The translations under genes were made by a program, and so were the position numbers. From NCBI GenBank assembly GCA_964473525.1, contig CAYYPK010000001.1, forward strand, positions 62,001-126,000: a DNA stretch of 64,000 nucleotides, in the 5' to 3' direction. The notes beneath the pieces were generated by a model that had not been told where the DNA came from, ran no database searches, and worked only from the letters and a program-made list of their open reading frames with translations. This DNA is from GCA-2687025 sp964473525. GTDB taxonomy: Bacteria > Poribacteria > WGA-4E > GCA-2687025. How positions within the stretch are numbered: position 1 is the first letter of the stretch; the number at the start of each line of letters is the position of its first letter. Shown here in pieces: positions 8,952 through 17,708 of this stretch.

Positions 8952-9746
8952 CTACAGATGACCGTACTGCCACCGCTGCCACAGGTCGTGCGCGATGTCG
9001 AACGCGCTCTCACGCACACCGTACTTCTCCCAGTGGCTACACACGTTCTCGATGTCGCGCCGGAGTAGCTCGAAGGCGTTTGGGTTCTGCCGCGGGTCGA
9101 CCGCCTGTGGGAAGTCGATGACGACCAGCGAATCTTCGTAGTACAGGATGTTGTACGCGGACAGATCCCCGTGGATGATGTTGTCCGCGAGCCAGATTTC
9201 GACGTTCTCGAGGACCAGGTCGAACAGATCGCGCGCGTCCTCGGCGGGCAGCTCGACGTTGCGTAGCATCGGCGCCGGGCCCTCGGCGTCGCCCAGGAAC
9301 TCCATGAGCACGGCCGCCGCGGGCACGAACGGAGGCGACGCGGGCGTGTGCAGGATTGGCTCGGGAACATCGGCGCCCGCTCTGAAGAGCCGGGTCAGCA
9401 TCTGGAATTCCACGCCTGTCCACGCGGTCTCCTGGAAGTCTCGCCCTCGTCGGCTCTTGTTCTTCATGGCCCGCGCTGTCCGCTGATCCAGCGTCACGCG
9501 ACCTTCGCGATACGTGTCCATGCTCTTGTAGCCACGGAACTTGCCGGGCCGGTAGATCTTGGCGGCGACGAACTCGCAGCCCACCGACGGGTGCGCGTGG
9601 CAGCAAAAGACGGTCGCCTCCTTGCCGCTCTTGACGGTGTAGGCGACGTCGGAGATGTAGCGCTTCTCGGCGAACTCGACGAGCTTGCCGTTCATGACTT
9701 CGTCTAGCTCGGAGACGATTTCCTTGGGCAGCAGTTGCTGTTGCAT
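8952..9746 (-). CDS. RIO-type serine/threonine kinase
   Basis: 264 residues from the ATG at 9746; the frame extends to 9863 but that part is low complexity. The RIO1-like kinase fold shows VKSGKEATVF (a glycine-poor P-loop typical of RIO kinases), Lys63 in VAAKIYRPGKF, the catalytic loop IIHGDLSAYN (Asp194, Asn199) and the metal-binding VVIDFPQA (Asp211). RIO kinases phosphorylate Ser in a compact loop and act in ribosome maturation in archaea and eukaryotes; the bacterial members have no settled role. It is a single-gene unit convergent with the histidine kinase. Length is normal for the family. Function in this organism is inferred only from the family. Confidence 0.9.
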   Translation of the reverse strand: MQQQLLPKEIVSELDEVMNGKLVEFAEKRYISDVAYTVKSGKEATVFCCHAHPSVGCEFVAAKIYRPGKFRGYKSMDTYREGRVTLDQRTARAMKNKSRRGRDFQETAWTGVEFQMLTRLFRAGADVPEPILHTPASPPFVPAAAVLMEFLGDAEGPAPMLRNVELPAEDARDLFDLVLENVEIWLADNIIHGDLSAYNILYYEDSLVVIDFPQAVDPRQNPNAFELLRRDIENVCSHWEKYGVRESAFDIAHDLWQRWQYGHL

Positions 9747-10260
9747 GGGTCCATTCGTCCTGGGCAGATGGTCGCGTGTCGCGGTAGTCGGCGCATCGTT
9801 CTTGGTCTCCCAGGTTGGCTTGCGGCTGGCGAGGGCTCCATGGCGCCCACACCCAACCCGCATCCCGGATGCAGTTCTGCACGAGGTGGGCGCGCCACCC
9901 CCGCGCAGTAGCTACGCCGCCGCCCCTTGGCGATGCGGATTTCGTCGTCTATGTATGGGGCATCGAAAGCGAGGCGCGCCGCTACACGGCCTCGCGCGAT
10001 AGCTGTGAACGCTGGACCGCTCATAGGGTAAGGATCCGACACGTGGCGCAGACTATGCCGCGCCGTACGCAACCCGCCCTGTTTCTGGGAGTCTATGAGA
10101 TATCCTCGCGCGTGGTTCCTACGCGCGGGACCGGCTGCGCGCACGCGGCGCGGCAGCCCAGTCGACGAGGCGAATTCACGAGGCGTACCGATGTCGGGGC
10201 CCGGGACGAACACACAGTGCGAGGCGCCGAGGCGCTTCGACCAGGAGGCGCCGCAAGACA
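9747..10260. other. Intergenic region without recognisable gene
   Basis: About 510 bases between the RIO kinase start and the GTG of the MTHFR fusion. Short open frames on both strands have no protein character. An imperfect hairpin (TCC-T-CGCGCGT paired with ACGCGCG-GGA) lies near 10101-10129, about 130 bases before the methyltransferase fusion. I looked for cobalamin and SAM/SAH riboswitch cores and did not recognise one, although a leader of this length before a C1-metabolism gene would be a natural place. Confidence 0.4.
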
Positions 10261-12726
10261 GTGAAGACGAGCCCTTTCCGGCATGAGTTAGCGGAGTCGG
10301 ATGACTTCCTCGTGACCGTGGAGTTGCTTACGTCGCCCAGCGACGGCACCGAGAGTTACGTGGACTTCTTCCAGGCGTTCTCCGACCGGTACGAGCACAG
10401 GCCGGGCGCGCCGAAACTCGTCGCCGTGACATCCCCGCACAGCCCTGGAGGCATGGCCACACTCGACCCTTACACCGTGTGGACCGAGTCCGCGGGCGCG
10501 CTCCCAGATGGGCTCGACGCGATTGCGCACGTCGCCTGCAAGGATATGAGCCGCAACGGTCTCGAGACGCACCTGCGCAACTTGCGCAGCGTGGGCGTCG
10601 CGAACCTGCTCGCGCTGACGGGCGATTATCCCATCGGGTCCAAGCCGGTCTTCGACGTCGATTCGCTCGGGCTGCTGCAACTGGCCATGGACGTCAACGG
10701 CAGGTTCATCCGGCAGGGGGTCCCGGAGGAGCTCGACGAGGTATTCCAGTTCACGGCTGGCGCGGGAATGAGTCCCTACAAGTACACCCTCGCGTCCGCG
10801 TGGCAGCAGTACGCAAAGATGCTGAAGAAGGTCACGTCCGGGGCTTCGTTCCTCATCACGCAGGTGGGCTACGACGTCACGATGAGCGCGGACCTGACGC
10901 GTTACGCGCAGGCGCACGACGTGCAGGCGGCGCTGTTCGGCAATGTCTACCTGCTAACGAAGACGGCGGCGACGAAGATGCACGCTGGCGACCTCCCCGG
11001 ATGCTACGCCTCCGACGCGCTACTCGAGACGGTGACGCGCGAGTGGCGCACCTCGGCCAGGGGGCGCGAGGCGGCGCTCACCAGGATGGCTTACCAGACG
11101 GCGCTCTTCCAAGAGCAGGGCTACCGAGGTGTCCACCTCGGCGGTTGGGGGCTGACCTACAGCGACGTGGTCGAGGTGATTGACCGGGCGCGTGAGATCA
11201 CGGACGCCGGCATGGATCCCGACGCCGCCCATGAATGGTGCCACTTCGCCCCGCCAGGCGCGGAGTACTTCATCGGCGAGGACGGCGAGTTCATCCTGCC
11301 CGACGACCCGCCCAAGCCCACGGCGCGGCAGAAACGGCTCGAGTTCTTCCACGACCACGTGGTCGACGTGGACTCCAAGCTCGGGGCCGCCATACAGAAG
11401 GCGGCGGCGAAGGATCCAGAGCGCGAAGGGGTTCGGACGCGCGCGCTCTACGGCGCCGAGCGAGCGGCCAAGGCGCTCCTCGTCGAGTGCAAGGACTGTG
11501 GCGACTGCCGCCTGCCGGAGAACTTCTACGCCCTGTGCAACGAGGCGGCGTGCGCCAAGGGGCTGCCGAACCTGCCGTGCGGAGACAGCGACTCCGTCAC
11601 GGGCCAGTGTGGGAATGCGGACGTGACCTGCGCGGGCGAGTTGGTCTTCTACGCCGCGTTCGCTCGGGGCAAGCTGGGCGAACTGGCCGAGCAAGTGCAG
11701 AGCAGCAAGGCTCCCGACCTCCGTGGCTCATCCGCCGTCATCAACTATCTGTCGGGCGTCGACCACAACGCGCGCATCGCAGGCGAGGTGCGCCGAGAGA
11801 AGAGCCTTCCCATCACGGTCGTCGGCGAGAGCATCCACGCCCAGATCCCCCGTGTGAACTGGGCGATGACGGACCTGGGCTCCGACCCCGGCGAGCAGAT
11901 GACGGGCGCCCTGGCGTTCATGCACGAAGTCGTCACATCACAGGTGAACGCGGGAGCCGACTATCTCGCGATCAACGTGGACGACTTTCCGCCCGAGACG
12001 CGCGAGGACATGATGCGCTTCTACGTCGACCTGGCGAACACCGTCGGCCGTGGCGTGCCGGTGTGCGTCGACAGTTCCGATTCCGCCACCAAGGCGGCTG
12101 GCATCGACCAGTACTTCCGCACGGCGCGCGACCCGCAAGCTCTGCCGATGCTGAATTCCATCAACATGCTCGACCCGAAGCCGGTGCTCGAGCTCCGCGA
12201 ACGCTACCCGTTCAAGGTCGTCGCGATGCTACACGAGACCGTCGACGACAGCGGCGTCGCGCTTGCCATCGAGTCGCCGGATCAGGCGCATGGGCTGGCA
12301 CGCGACATGTTCGACATGCTGGGGCACGTTGGGTTCGAGGCCGAGGACATCTTCTTCGATACAGCCGTTGTGCCCATCGCTGCGGACCTAGAGGCGAAGC
12401 GCGCGCACCAGACGATGCACGGGATACGCGCCATTGCGATCGATCCCGAGCTCAAGGGGTGCCGCACCCTCATCGGGTTGTCGAACTGCTCGCACATGAT
12501 GCCCAACCGCCGCGCGGTGAACCGCGCGTACCTCGATGTCGCGCTCGAACACGGCGTGACCGCCGCTGTCCTTGATCCGACGGTGGATTACGGTGAGAGA
12601 ACGCCCGGGAAGCAGATACGCGGCATCATCAGCGACCTGGCGGCGAACGACGGGTCCGACATGACAGCGGGTTTCGAGATATTCACCCGTATCGCGGACT
12701 ACAGCCGGAAGTACGGCCGAAAGTGA
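10261..12726 (+). CDS. Fusion of methylenetetrahydrofolate reductase, MTHFR C-terminal Cys domain and pterin-dependent methyltransferase
   Basis: 821 residues from a GTG at 10261 with AGGAGG 12 bases upstream; no later in-frame start keeps the domain. Residues 1-310 are a MetF-like TIM barrel (KLVAVTSPH, HVACKDMSRN, ALTGDYP with the catalytic Asp). Residues 395-460 carry a cysteine cluster (C410, C413, C416, C426, C431, C440, C450) like the MTHFR_C / MetV module. Residues about 515-815 are a pterin-binding TIM barrel as in DHPS, AcsE and the MetH folate domain (VGESIHAQIP, VDSSD, NSINML). Together they would reduce methylene-THF to methyl-THF and hand the methyl group to a corrinoid or another acceptor within one chain. 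In other bacteria MetF, MetV and AcsE are separate. No corrinoid protein is adjacent. Cytoplasmic. Confidence 0.85.
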   Translation: MKTSPFRHELAESDDFLVTVELLTSPSDGTESYVDFFQAFSDRYEHRPGAPKLVAVTSPHSPGGMATLDPYTVWTESAGALPDGLDAIAHVACKDMSRNGLETHLRNLRSVGVANLLALTGDYPIGSKPVFDVDSLGLLQLAMDVNGRFIRQGVPEELDEVFQFTAGAGMSPYKYTLASAWQQYAKMLKKVTSGASFLITQVGYDVTMSADLTRYAQAHDVQAALFGNVYLLTKTAATKMHAGDLPGCYASDALLETVTREWRTSARGREAALTRMAYQTALFQEQGYRGVHLGGWGLTYSDVVEVIDRAREITDAGMDPDAAHEWCHFAPPGAEYFIGEDGEFILPDDPPKPTARQKRLEFFHDHVVDVDSKLGAAIQKAAAKDPEREGVRTRALYGAERAAKALLVECKDCGDCRLPENFYALCNEAACAKGLPNLPCGDSDSVTGQCGNADVTCAGELVFYAAFARGKLGELAEQVQSSKAPDLRGSSAVINYLSGVDHNARIAGEVRREKSLPITVVGESIHAQIPRVNWAMTDLGSDPGEQMTGALAFMHEVVTSQVNAGADYLAINVDDFPPETREDMMRFYVDLANTVGRGVPVCVDSSDSATKAAGIDQYFRTARDPQALPMLNSINMLDPKPVLELRERYPFKVVAMLHETVDDSGVALAIESPDQAHGLARDMFDMLGHVGFEAEDIFFDTAVVPIAADLEAKRAHQTMHGIRAIAIDPELKGCRTLIGLSNCSHMMPNRRAVNRAYLDVALEHGVTAAVLDPTVDYGERTPGKQIRGIISDLAANDGSDMTAGFEIFTRIADYSRKYGRK

Positions 12727-12745
12727 CCGCGTTCCAGACGCGGTC
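12725..12745 (+). terminator. Hairpin at the stop codon of the MTHFR fusion
   Basis: Perfect 7-bp inverted repeat GACCGCG / CGCGGTC with a 7-base loop, beginning inside the stop codon. There is no T-run, so intrinsic termination is uncertain; 3'-end protection is the alternative. Confidence 0.4.
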
Positions 12746-12848
12746 GACGGCGGGCACAGGGCGTCCTGCGGGGCGCCGCCCATCGTGGACGCGTTCCTAC
12801 TGATCGCGTAGACTCGGCGGGCCACGCTCCCATCCCGGAGAAGACCCA

Positions 12849-14663
12849 ATGAGCTTGCTATCTCTGTGCCTATACCTACACGCCGCCGGCCCAGCAGCCG
12901 CGCCACTGGCGTTGACGCAGGACGGGCGGCCAGCGGCGACGATCGTCACCGCCTCCCGGCCGACCCCATCGGTGGCGCTCGCGGCGACGGAGTTACAGTG
13001 GCACGTGCGCCGGATCACCGGCGCGTCCCTACCGATCGTGTCCGACGAAGAAGATGTCGTTGGGACGCGTGTCCTCGTCGGCGAGAGCGCCGCCACGCGC
13101 GCGCTCGGCCTCGCCAGCAGCGATGCCGAGCCGCAGGAGTACATCATACGCTTCCTGCCGGACACGCTCGTCCTCATCGGCAGAGACTGGTACGAAAGCG
13201 ACGCGGCCGACGGGGAGTTGGGGTACGACACCTACGGCGCGCACGTAGCCTCGACGCGGCGCGTCATCGACTACGGCGAGGCCACGGGGGCGTCGGCCAC
13301 CGGCCTCGCGAAGATGACATTGCCCGGTCTGTTCGACGATCAGGGCACGTGCTACGCGACGTACGCCTTCCTCGAACAGTTCTGCGGCGTGCGGTGGTAT
13401 GGCCCCTCCGACCTGAACGTCGTGACCCCTCGGCGCGACACGCTCGTCGTGGAGGGCAGGGATGTACGACGCTCCGCCTCGCTCATGCACCGGCACGCAA
13501 CCGGCGGGAGTTGGCCCATCGTCGCCGAGCAGTGGGGGCGCCCGAGCGGAGATCAGCTCGAGCTCTACTGGCGACGTATGCGCGTGGGTGGCGAGCGCTG
13601 GGCGGGTAATCACACGATATGGACCAAGACTGTCGCCGAGGTGTTCGATGATCCGGACTACCAGGCCGTTGGGCGCGGCGAGGGCAGTCAGTTGTGCTTG
13701 ACGCATCCCAAGCTGGTGCAGGACATGGCCCAGGCCGCGCGTGACTTCTTCGACGGCGACGCCCTACCAGACGGTCTGAAAGCGATGGGCGATCATTTCG
13801 GAGTCGTGCCGGACGACAACGCGTCGTGGTGTGAGTGCGAGAACTGCGCGAAGGTGTTGGCGGCCAGCCGCGAGGACAACCGCGGCGATGGGATGTTCAG
13901 CAACGCCGCGAGCAGCCTGTACATCTTCCAATTCGTCAACGCCGTCGCCAAGGAGGTCGGCAAGACACACCCGGACAGGTACATTTCCGCGCTCGCGTAC
14001 GCCTCCTACGCGTACCCGCCGTTGGGGCTGGACCTGGAACCCAACATCAGCGTGGCCCCGTGCCTCCAGATATGCTACGGCTACGTTCCCGACGTGTTCG
14101 CCAACGACGCGGAACTGTACGGGCTGTGGCTCGACGCTGGAGCGCGGCCCATTTACCTCTGGAACTACTTCCACCACCCCCTCGAGCCCGCGATCATCCA
14201 GGGCTGGCACGCGTTCCCGGCGTTCATGCCCGAGGTGATCTCACGCGAGGTGAAGGCTTACGCCCGCGATGGGGTGCGCGGCGTCTTCCTGTGCGGCATT
14301 GGCCAGCAACTCGACTACTACCTGTACATGCGCACGGCCTTCGACGCCGACACCGACGGCGAGAGGGTCGTCGCCGAGTTCTTCGCTGAGTACTTCGGCC
14401 CGGCGGGCGAGGACATGCGGAGATTCTACGAGCGCATCCGCGACATCAACGCGGAGGAAGCCGTGATCGGCACGTCGCGGGAGGCGTCCTGGGGGCGGCT
14501 TGGCACGGCGGAGCGCATGGCAGAGCTTGGCGCGCATATCAAGGCTGCCGGCGAGGCCGTCGAAGGGCGCGGGGTCGAGAGCCGCCGCGTCGACAGTTGG
14601 CGGCGCGGGGTGTGGGAATACATGCGTGAGGGCATGGAGGAGTACGCCCACGGTCGCGAATGA
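12849..14663 (+). CDS. Exported DUF4838 protein (glycosidase-like)
   Basis: 604 residues, ATG at 12849 with GGAGAA seven bases upstream. A short hydrophobic N-terminus (MSLLSLCLYLHAAGPAAA) is a probable signal peptide. Residues about 25-125 resemble the alpha-glucuronidase / GH20 N-terminal small domain (ATELQWHVRRITGASLPI). The DUF4838 barrel follows, with its typical cysteine motif PDDNASWCECENC near residue 320, which may bind metal. The C-terminal third is helical. DUF4838 proteins are common in glycan-degrading planctomycetes and are related to GH67/GH20, but their activity is not established. An extracellular or periplasmic role in uronate or amino-sugar release fits the mannonate-dehydratase-like and GH31 genes in the window. 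Confidence 0.82.
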   Translation: MSLLSLCLYLHAAGPAAAPLALTQDGRPAATIVTASRPTPSVALAATELQWHVRRITGASLPIVSDEEDVVGTRVLVGESAATRALGLASSDAEPQEYIIRFLPDTLVLIGRDWYESDAADGELGYDTYGAHVASTRRVIDYGEATGASATGLAKMTLPGLFDDQGTCYATYAFLEQFCGVRWYGPSDLNVVTPRRDTLVVEGRDVRRSASLMHRHATGGSWPIVAEQWGRPSGDQLELYWRRMRVGGERWAGNHTIWTKTVAEVFDDPDYQAVGRGEGSQLCLTHPKLVQDMAQAARDFFDGDALPDGLKAMGDHFGVVPDDNASWCECENCAKVLAASREDNRGDGMFSNAASSLYIFQFVNAVAKEVGKTHPDRYISALAYASYAYPPLGLDLEPNISVAPCLQICYGYVPDVFANDAELYGLWLDAGARPIYLWNYFHHPLEPAIIQGWHAFPAFMPEVISREVKAYARDGVRGVFLCGIGQQLDYYLYMRTAFDADTDGERVVAEFFAEYFGPAGEDMRRFYERIRDINAEEAVIGTSREASWGRLGTAERMAELGAHIKAAGEAVEGRGVESRRVDSWRRGVWEYMREGMEEYAHGRE

Positions 14664-14838
14664 GGCGCCAGCGCTGCACGCGGACGTGCTGTCGGATACC
14701 ATACGCATGGACGAGCCGTACGGCTCGCTTCCACTCCACACATCCTGTCATCTGTTGGCGCCGATGCGTCTGGACCCGTGATGGGGATCCCCTGACACAT
14801 CGGCCAAGGTGTTCCCTGCGTTCGCAACGGGGTGTGCG

Positions 14839-17505
14839 ATGAACCGGCGGCTTCGGTCTGACATTCTACATATGGCTACGCTCGCGGTTCTCTACTACGT
14901 GGCCGGGAGTCTGTCGCAGAAGCTGACCGTGCAGGGCTCGCTCGGGGCTCCGGTATGGCCGGGCGCGGGGATCGCCCTGGCGTTCCTGCTCGCGCGTGGC
15001 TATCGCATGTGGATCGGCGTCTTCGTCGGCGCGTTCCCCACGAACATCCATCTCGCGCTGGCTGCGGGCGGTGGGCCGCTCGGCCCCGAGGGCGTGCTGC
15101 TCGCGGCGAACGCGGCGGCTGGCGCGACGCTGCAGGCGTTGGCGGCGGCGCGCCTCGTGGATGGCTTCGTCGGGTTCCCCAGAGCTCTACAGGACGAGCG
15201 GGCAGCCCTCCGGTTCATCGTCATCGCTGGCCCTCTCTCCTGCTGTGCGTCACCCACCGTGGGCGTGACGGGGCTGTACCTGAGTGGCGCGCTAAACCTA
15301 CAGCAGTACGGCCTGACATGGTGGACGTGGTGGGTCGGCGACAGCATTGGCACGCTCGTCTTCACGCCTCTGACACTCGCCTGGCTGGCCCACGGCGGGC
15401 GGCCAGATCGGCGAGGACGCCTCGCCATCACGCTCCCACTGGTACTGCTCTTCGCGGCGACCGTGGCCCTCTTCGTACGCGCCAACTCGTGGGAGGCGGA
15501 ACGGGCCCGCCTCGCCTTCAACGCGCAGGCGCACGAAGCCGCGGATCGCGTCTCACAGAACGTCGTGACCTACGTACGCATCGCCGAGGCCGCCGCGGCC
15601 ATGATGGAGGTGTCGCCTGGCACGGACCGAGACGCGTTTGCCCGCTTCGCGAAGAGACTATGGCAACCAGGCGTGAAGGCGGTGGAGTGGGCGCCCATCG
15701 TGCCGCTCGCGGAACGGGCTGCGTACGAAGGCCGAGCGCGGGAGGATGGGCTAAGCGGGTTCACGTTCACCGAGGTGCAGGACGGTGTCAGGCGCCCGGC
15801 GGGTCGCCGGGACGACTACGCGCCCGTGTACTACGTGGAGCCGCTCGACGGGAACCGACCCGCTGTGGGGTTCGACTTGCTCTCCAACGCCTCGCGTCGT
15901 TCCGCGTTGGAGAGGGCGGCGGGGACTAGGCAGTCAGTAGTGACCGAACCGGTGACACTGGTGCAGGAGACAGGCTCACAGCGCGGGTTCCTCGTGGCCG
16001 CGCCGGCGTTCGGCGCGGCTCAGAGAGATGCGCAGGAAGGCAGACTACTGGGTTACGCCATCGGCGTCTTCCGCATTGGCGACATCGTGTCGTTCAGCCT
16101 TCGCAGTATTCGGTCGGCTCACTTCGCGCTCGCGATCGACGACGTCACCAAGCCCGGCCCACCCGCCACGCTCCACGCGCCGGCAGCGGCGGACACCGGC
16201 GCCATGTCCCACGCTCAGACTCTGGATGTTGGTGGGCGACGGTGGCGAATGACGTTCACCCCAACCGCGCGGTTCTGGGCCGGGCGGTCACGGAGGCAGG
16301 CGTGGGGCGTGCTCGCCGCGGGCTTCCTGTTTACAGGTCTGGTGGGCGTTCTGCTGGCGGTCATGACAGGGCGCGCCGGCCGCATGGAGCAACTGGTCGA
16401 GGAACGCACAAGCCAACTGGTGCAGGCGGACATCGCGCTCCGAGATCGATCCGCGCATCTTGAGGCGGTCCACGATGCCGCCGTCGACGGGATCATCACG
16501 GTGGATGCCCAGGGGGATGTCGTCTCCGCCAACCCCGCCGCTGGCACGGTGTTCCACGCGACGGCGGATGGGCTCAGAGGCATGCCGCTGACTGACGCGG
16601 TCGCCGCCGTGGAGGCCGACGACATCGCGCGGTGGCTGGCCGAGGTAATCGGTGGCGTCGCGGCCGAAGAGACGCCGCCGCGCCGTGAGGTAACAGGCGC
16701 TCGCGCCGACGGCGTCGAGTTCCCCATGGAGATATGCATCGCGCGGCTCGACGGAGGCGATCGCCCCATGGCCCTCTGCATCGTGCGTGACGTCTCCGAG
16801 CGTCACGAGGTAGAGCGGATCAAGGAGGAGTTCGTCGCCACGGTCAGTCACGAATTGCGGACGCCGGTGAGCGCGGTCAAAGCGGCTCTGGACCTTATCA
16901 ACATGGGGCATACGGGCGACATCCCAGAGCAGGCAATGGCGATGGTAGACATCGCGGGACGCAACACCAACCGGATGCTGCGGCTGGTTGAGGACATCCT
17001 TGCGCTCCAGAGCCTCGAGTCCGGCGGGATGCAGTTCGCGCGCGAGACCGTCGACGTGCGCGCCGTCGTGGAACAGGCAGTCGAGGCGAACACGCCCTAC
17101 GCTCGGACGTACGGCGTGACGGTGCTCCTGGAGGACTCAGCAGGTCCCGCCCTGGCCACGACCGACCCCGTCCGCGCGGGTCAGGTTGTCGTCAACCTTC
17201 TCTCGAACGCAGTCAAGTTCTCACCGGCGGATCGGCCCGTCCGGGTCGACGTGCGGGCGCGTGGCGCCGCGATACGGACGACGGTCGTCGACGAAGGGCC
17301 TGGAATCCCCGAGGCCGCGCGGGACACGATCTTCGAGCGGTTCCAGCAGCTTGACGGCGCCTCGACGCGCGAGAGGGACGGGTCAGGATTGGGTCTCGCG
17401 ATCTCCCGCGCGATGACAGAGAAGCTCAATGGCGCCCTCGATTTCCACTCCGTCGTAGGGCAAGGGACGACCTTCTATCTCGATCTCCCCGCCGTCGACG
17501 GTTGA
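14839..17505 (+). CDS. MASE1-CHASE-PAS sensor histidine kinase
   Basis: About 888 residues from the ATG at 14839 (GGGGTG upstream); a start 30 bases earlier is possible. Residues about 8-215 are eight hydrophobic helices of the MASE1 type (motif APVWPGAGIALAFLL). About 220-490 is a periplasmic CHASE-like domain (PGVKAVEWAPIVP, QRGFLVAAP) closed by another membrane helix near 500-525. A coiled linker, a PAS domain (about 545-655), HisKA with His671 (TVSHELRTP) and HATPase_c (NLLSNAVKFS, DEGPGIP, GLGLAISR) follow. It senses an external small molecule or a membrane signal and autophosphorylates. No response regulator is adjacent. The catalytic part is a paralogue of the kinase at 7164-8939. Confidence 0.93.
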   Translation: MNRRLRSDILHMATLAVLYYVAGSLSQKLTVQGSLGAPVWPGAGIALAFLLARGYRMWIGVFVGAFPTNIHLALAAGGGPLGPEGVLLAANAAAGATLQALAAARLVDGFVGFPRALQDERAALRFIVIAGPLSCCASPTVGVTGLYLSGALNLQQYGLTWWTWWVGDSIGTLVFTPLTLAWLAHGGRPDRRGRLAITLPLVLLFAATVALFVRANSWEAERARLAFNAQAHEAADRVSQNVVTYVRIAEAAAAMMEVSPGTDRDAFARFAKRLWQPGVKAVEWAPIVPLAERAAYEGRAREDGLSGFTFTEVQDGVRRPAGRRDDYAPVYYVEPLDGNRPAVGFDLLSNASRRSALERAAGTRQSVVTEPVTLVQETGSQRGFLVAAPAFGAAQRDAQEGRLLGYAIGVFRIGDIVSFSLRSIRSAHFALAIDDVTKPGPPATLHAPAAADTGAMSHAQTLDVGGRRWRMTFTPTARFWAGRSRRQAWGVLAAGFLFTGLVGVLLAVMTGRAGRMEQLVEERTSQLVQADIALRDRSAHLEAVHDAAVDGIITVDAQGDVVSANPAAGTVFHATADGLRGMPLTDAVAAVEADDIARWLAEVIGGVAAEETPPRREVTGARADGVEFPMEICIARLDGGDRPMALCIVRDVSERHEVERIKEEFVATVSHELRTPVSAVKAALDLINMGHTGDIPEQAMAMVDIAGRNTNRMLRLVEDILALQSLESGGMQFARETVDVRAVVEQAVEANTPYARTYGVTVLLEDSAGPALATTDPVRAGQVVVNLLSNAVKFSPADRPVRVDVRARGAAIRTTVVDEGPGIPEAARDTIFERFQQLDGASTRERDGSGLGLAISRAMTEKLNGALDFHSVVGQGTTFYLDLPAVDG

Positions 17506-17708
17506 CCCCTGGCCGGCGCCGACGTAGGCTCATATGTATGGTGCGATACCTTAGTTGCGCCCGTGGGCGGCGGAGCGCCGTGCTGGCGTAGCGGCTCAGG
17601 CATCCGATATCGGGGCGGCGGGCCGCCTCTGGTGTGGGGACGCACCGCGCGTCGGATCGTGCATCCGGCGCGGGTTGGGGCGTGGTTAGATCGGTCGGAG
17701 AGAGGCGC

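Noticed and set aside
9704..10213. 169-residue frame on the minus strand upstream of the RIO kinase
   Set aside because: No motif, Arg/Pro rich and overlaps the RIO kinase start in another frame.
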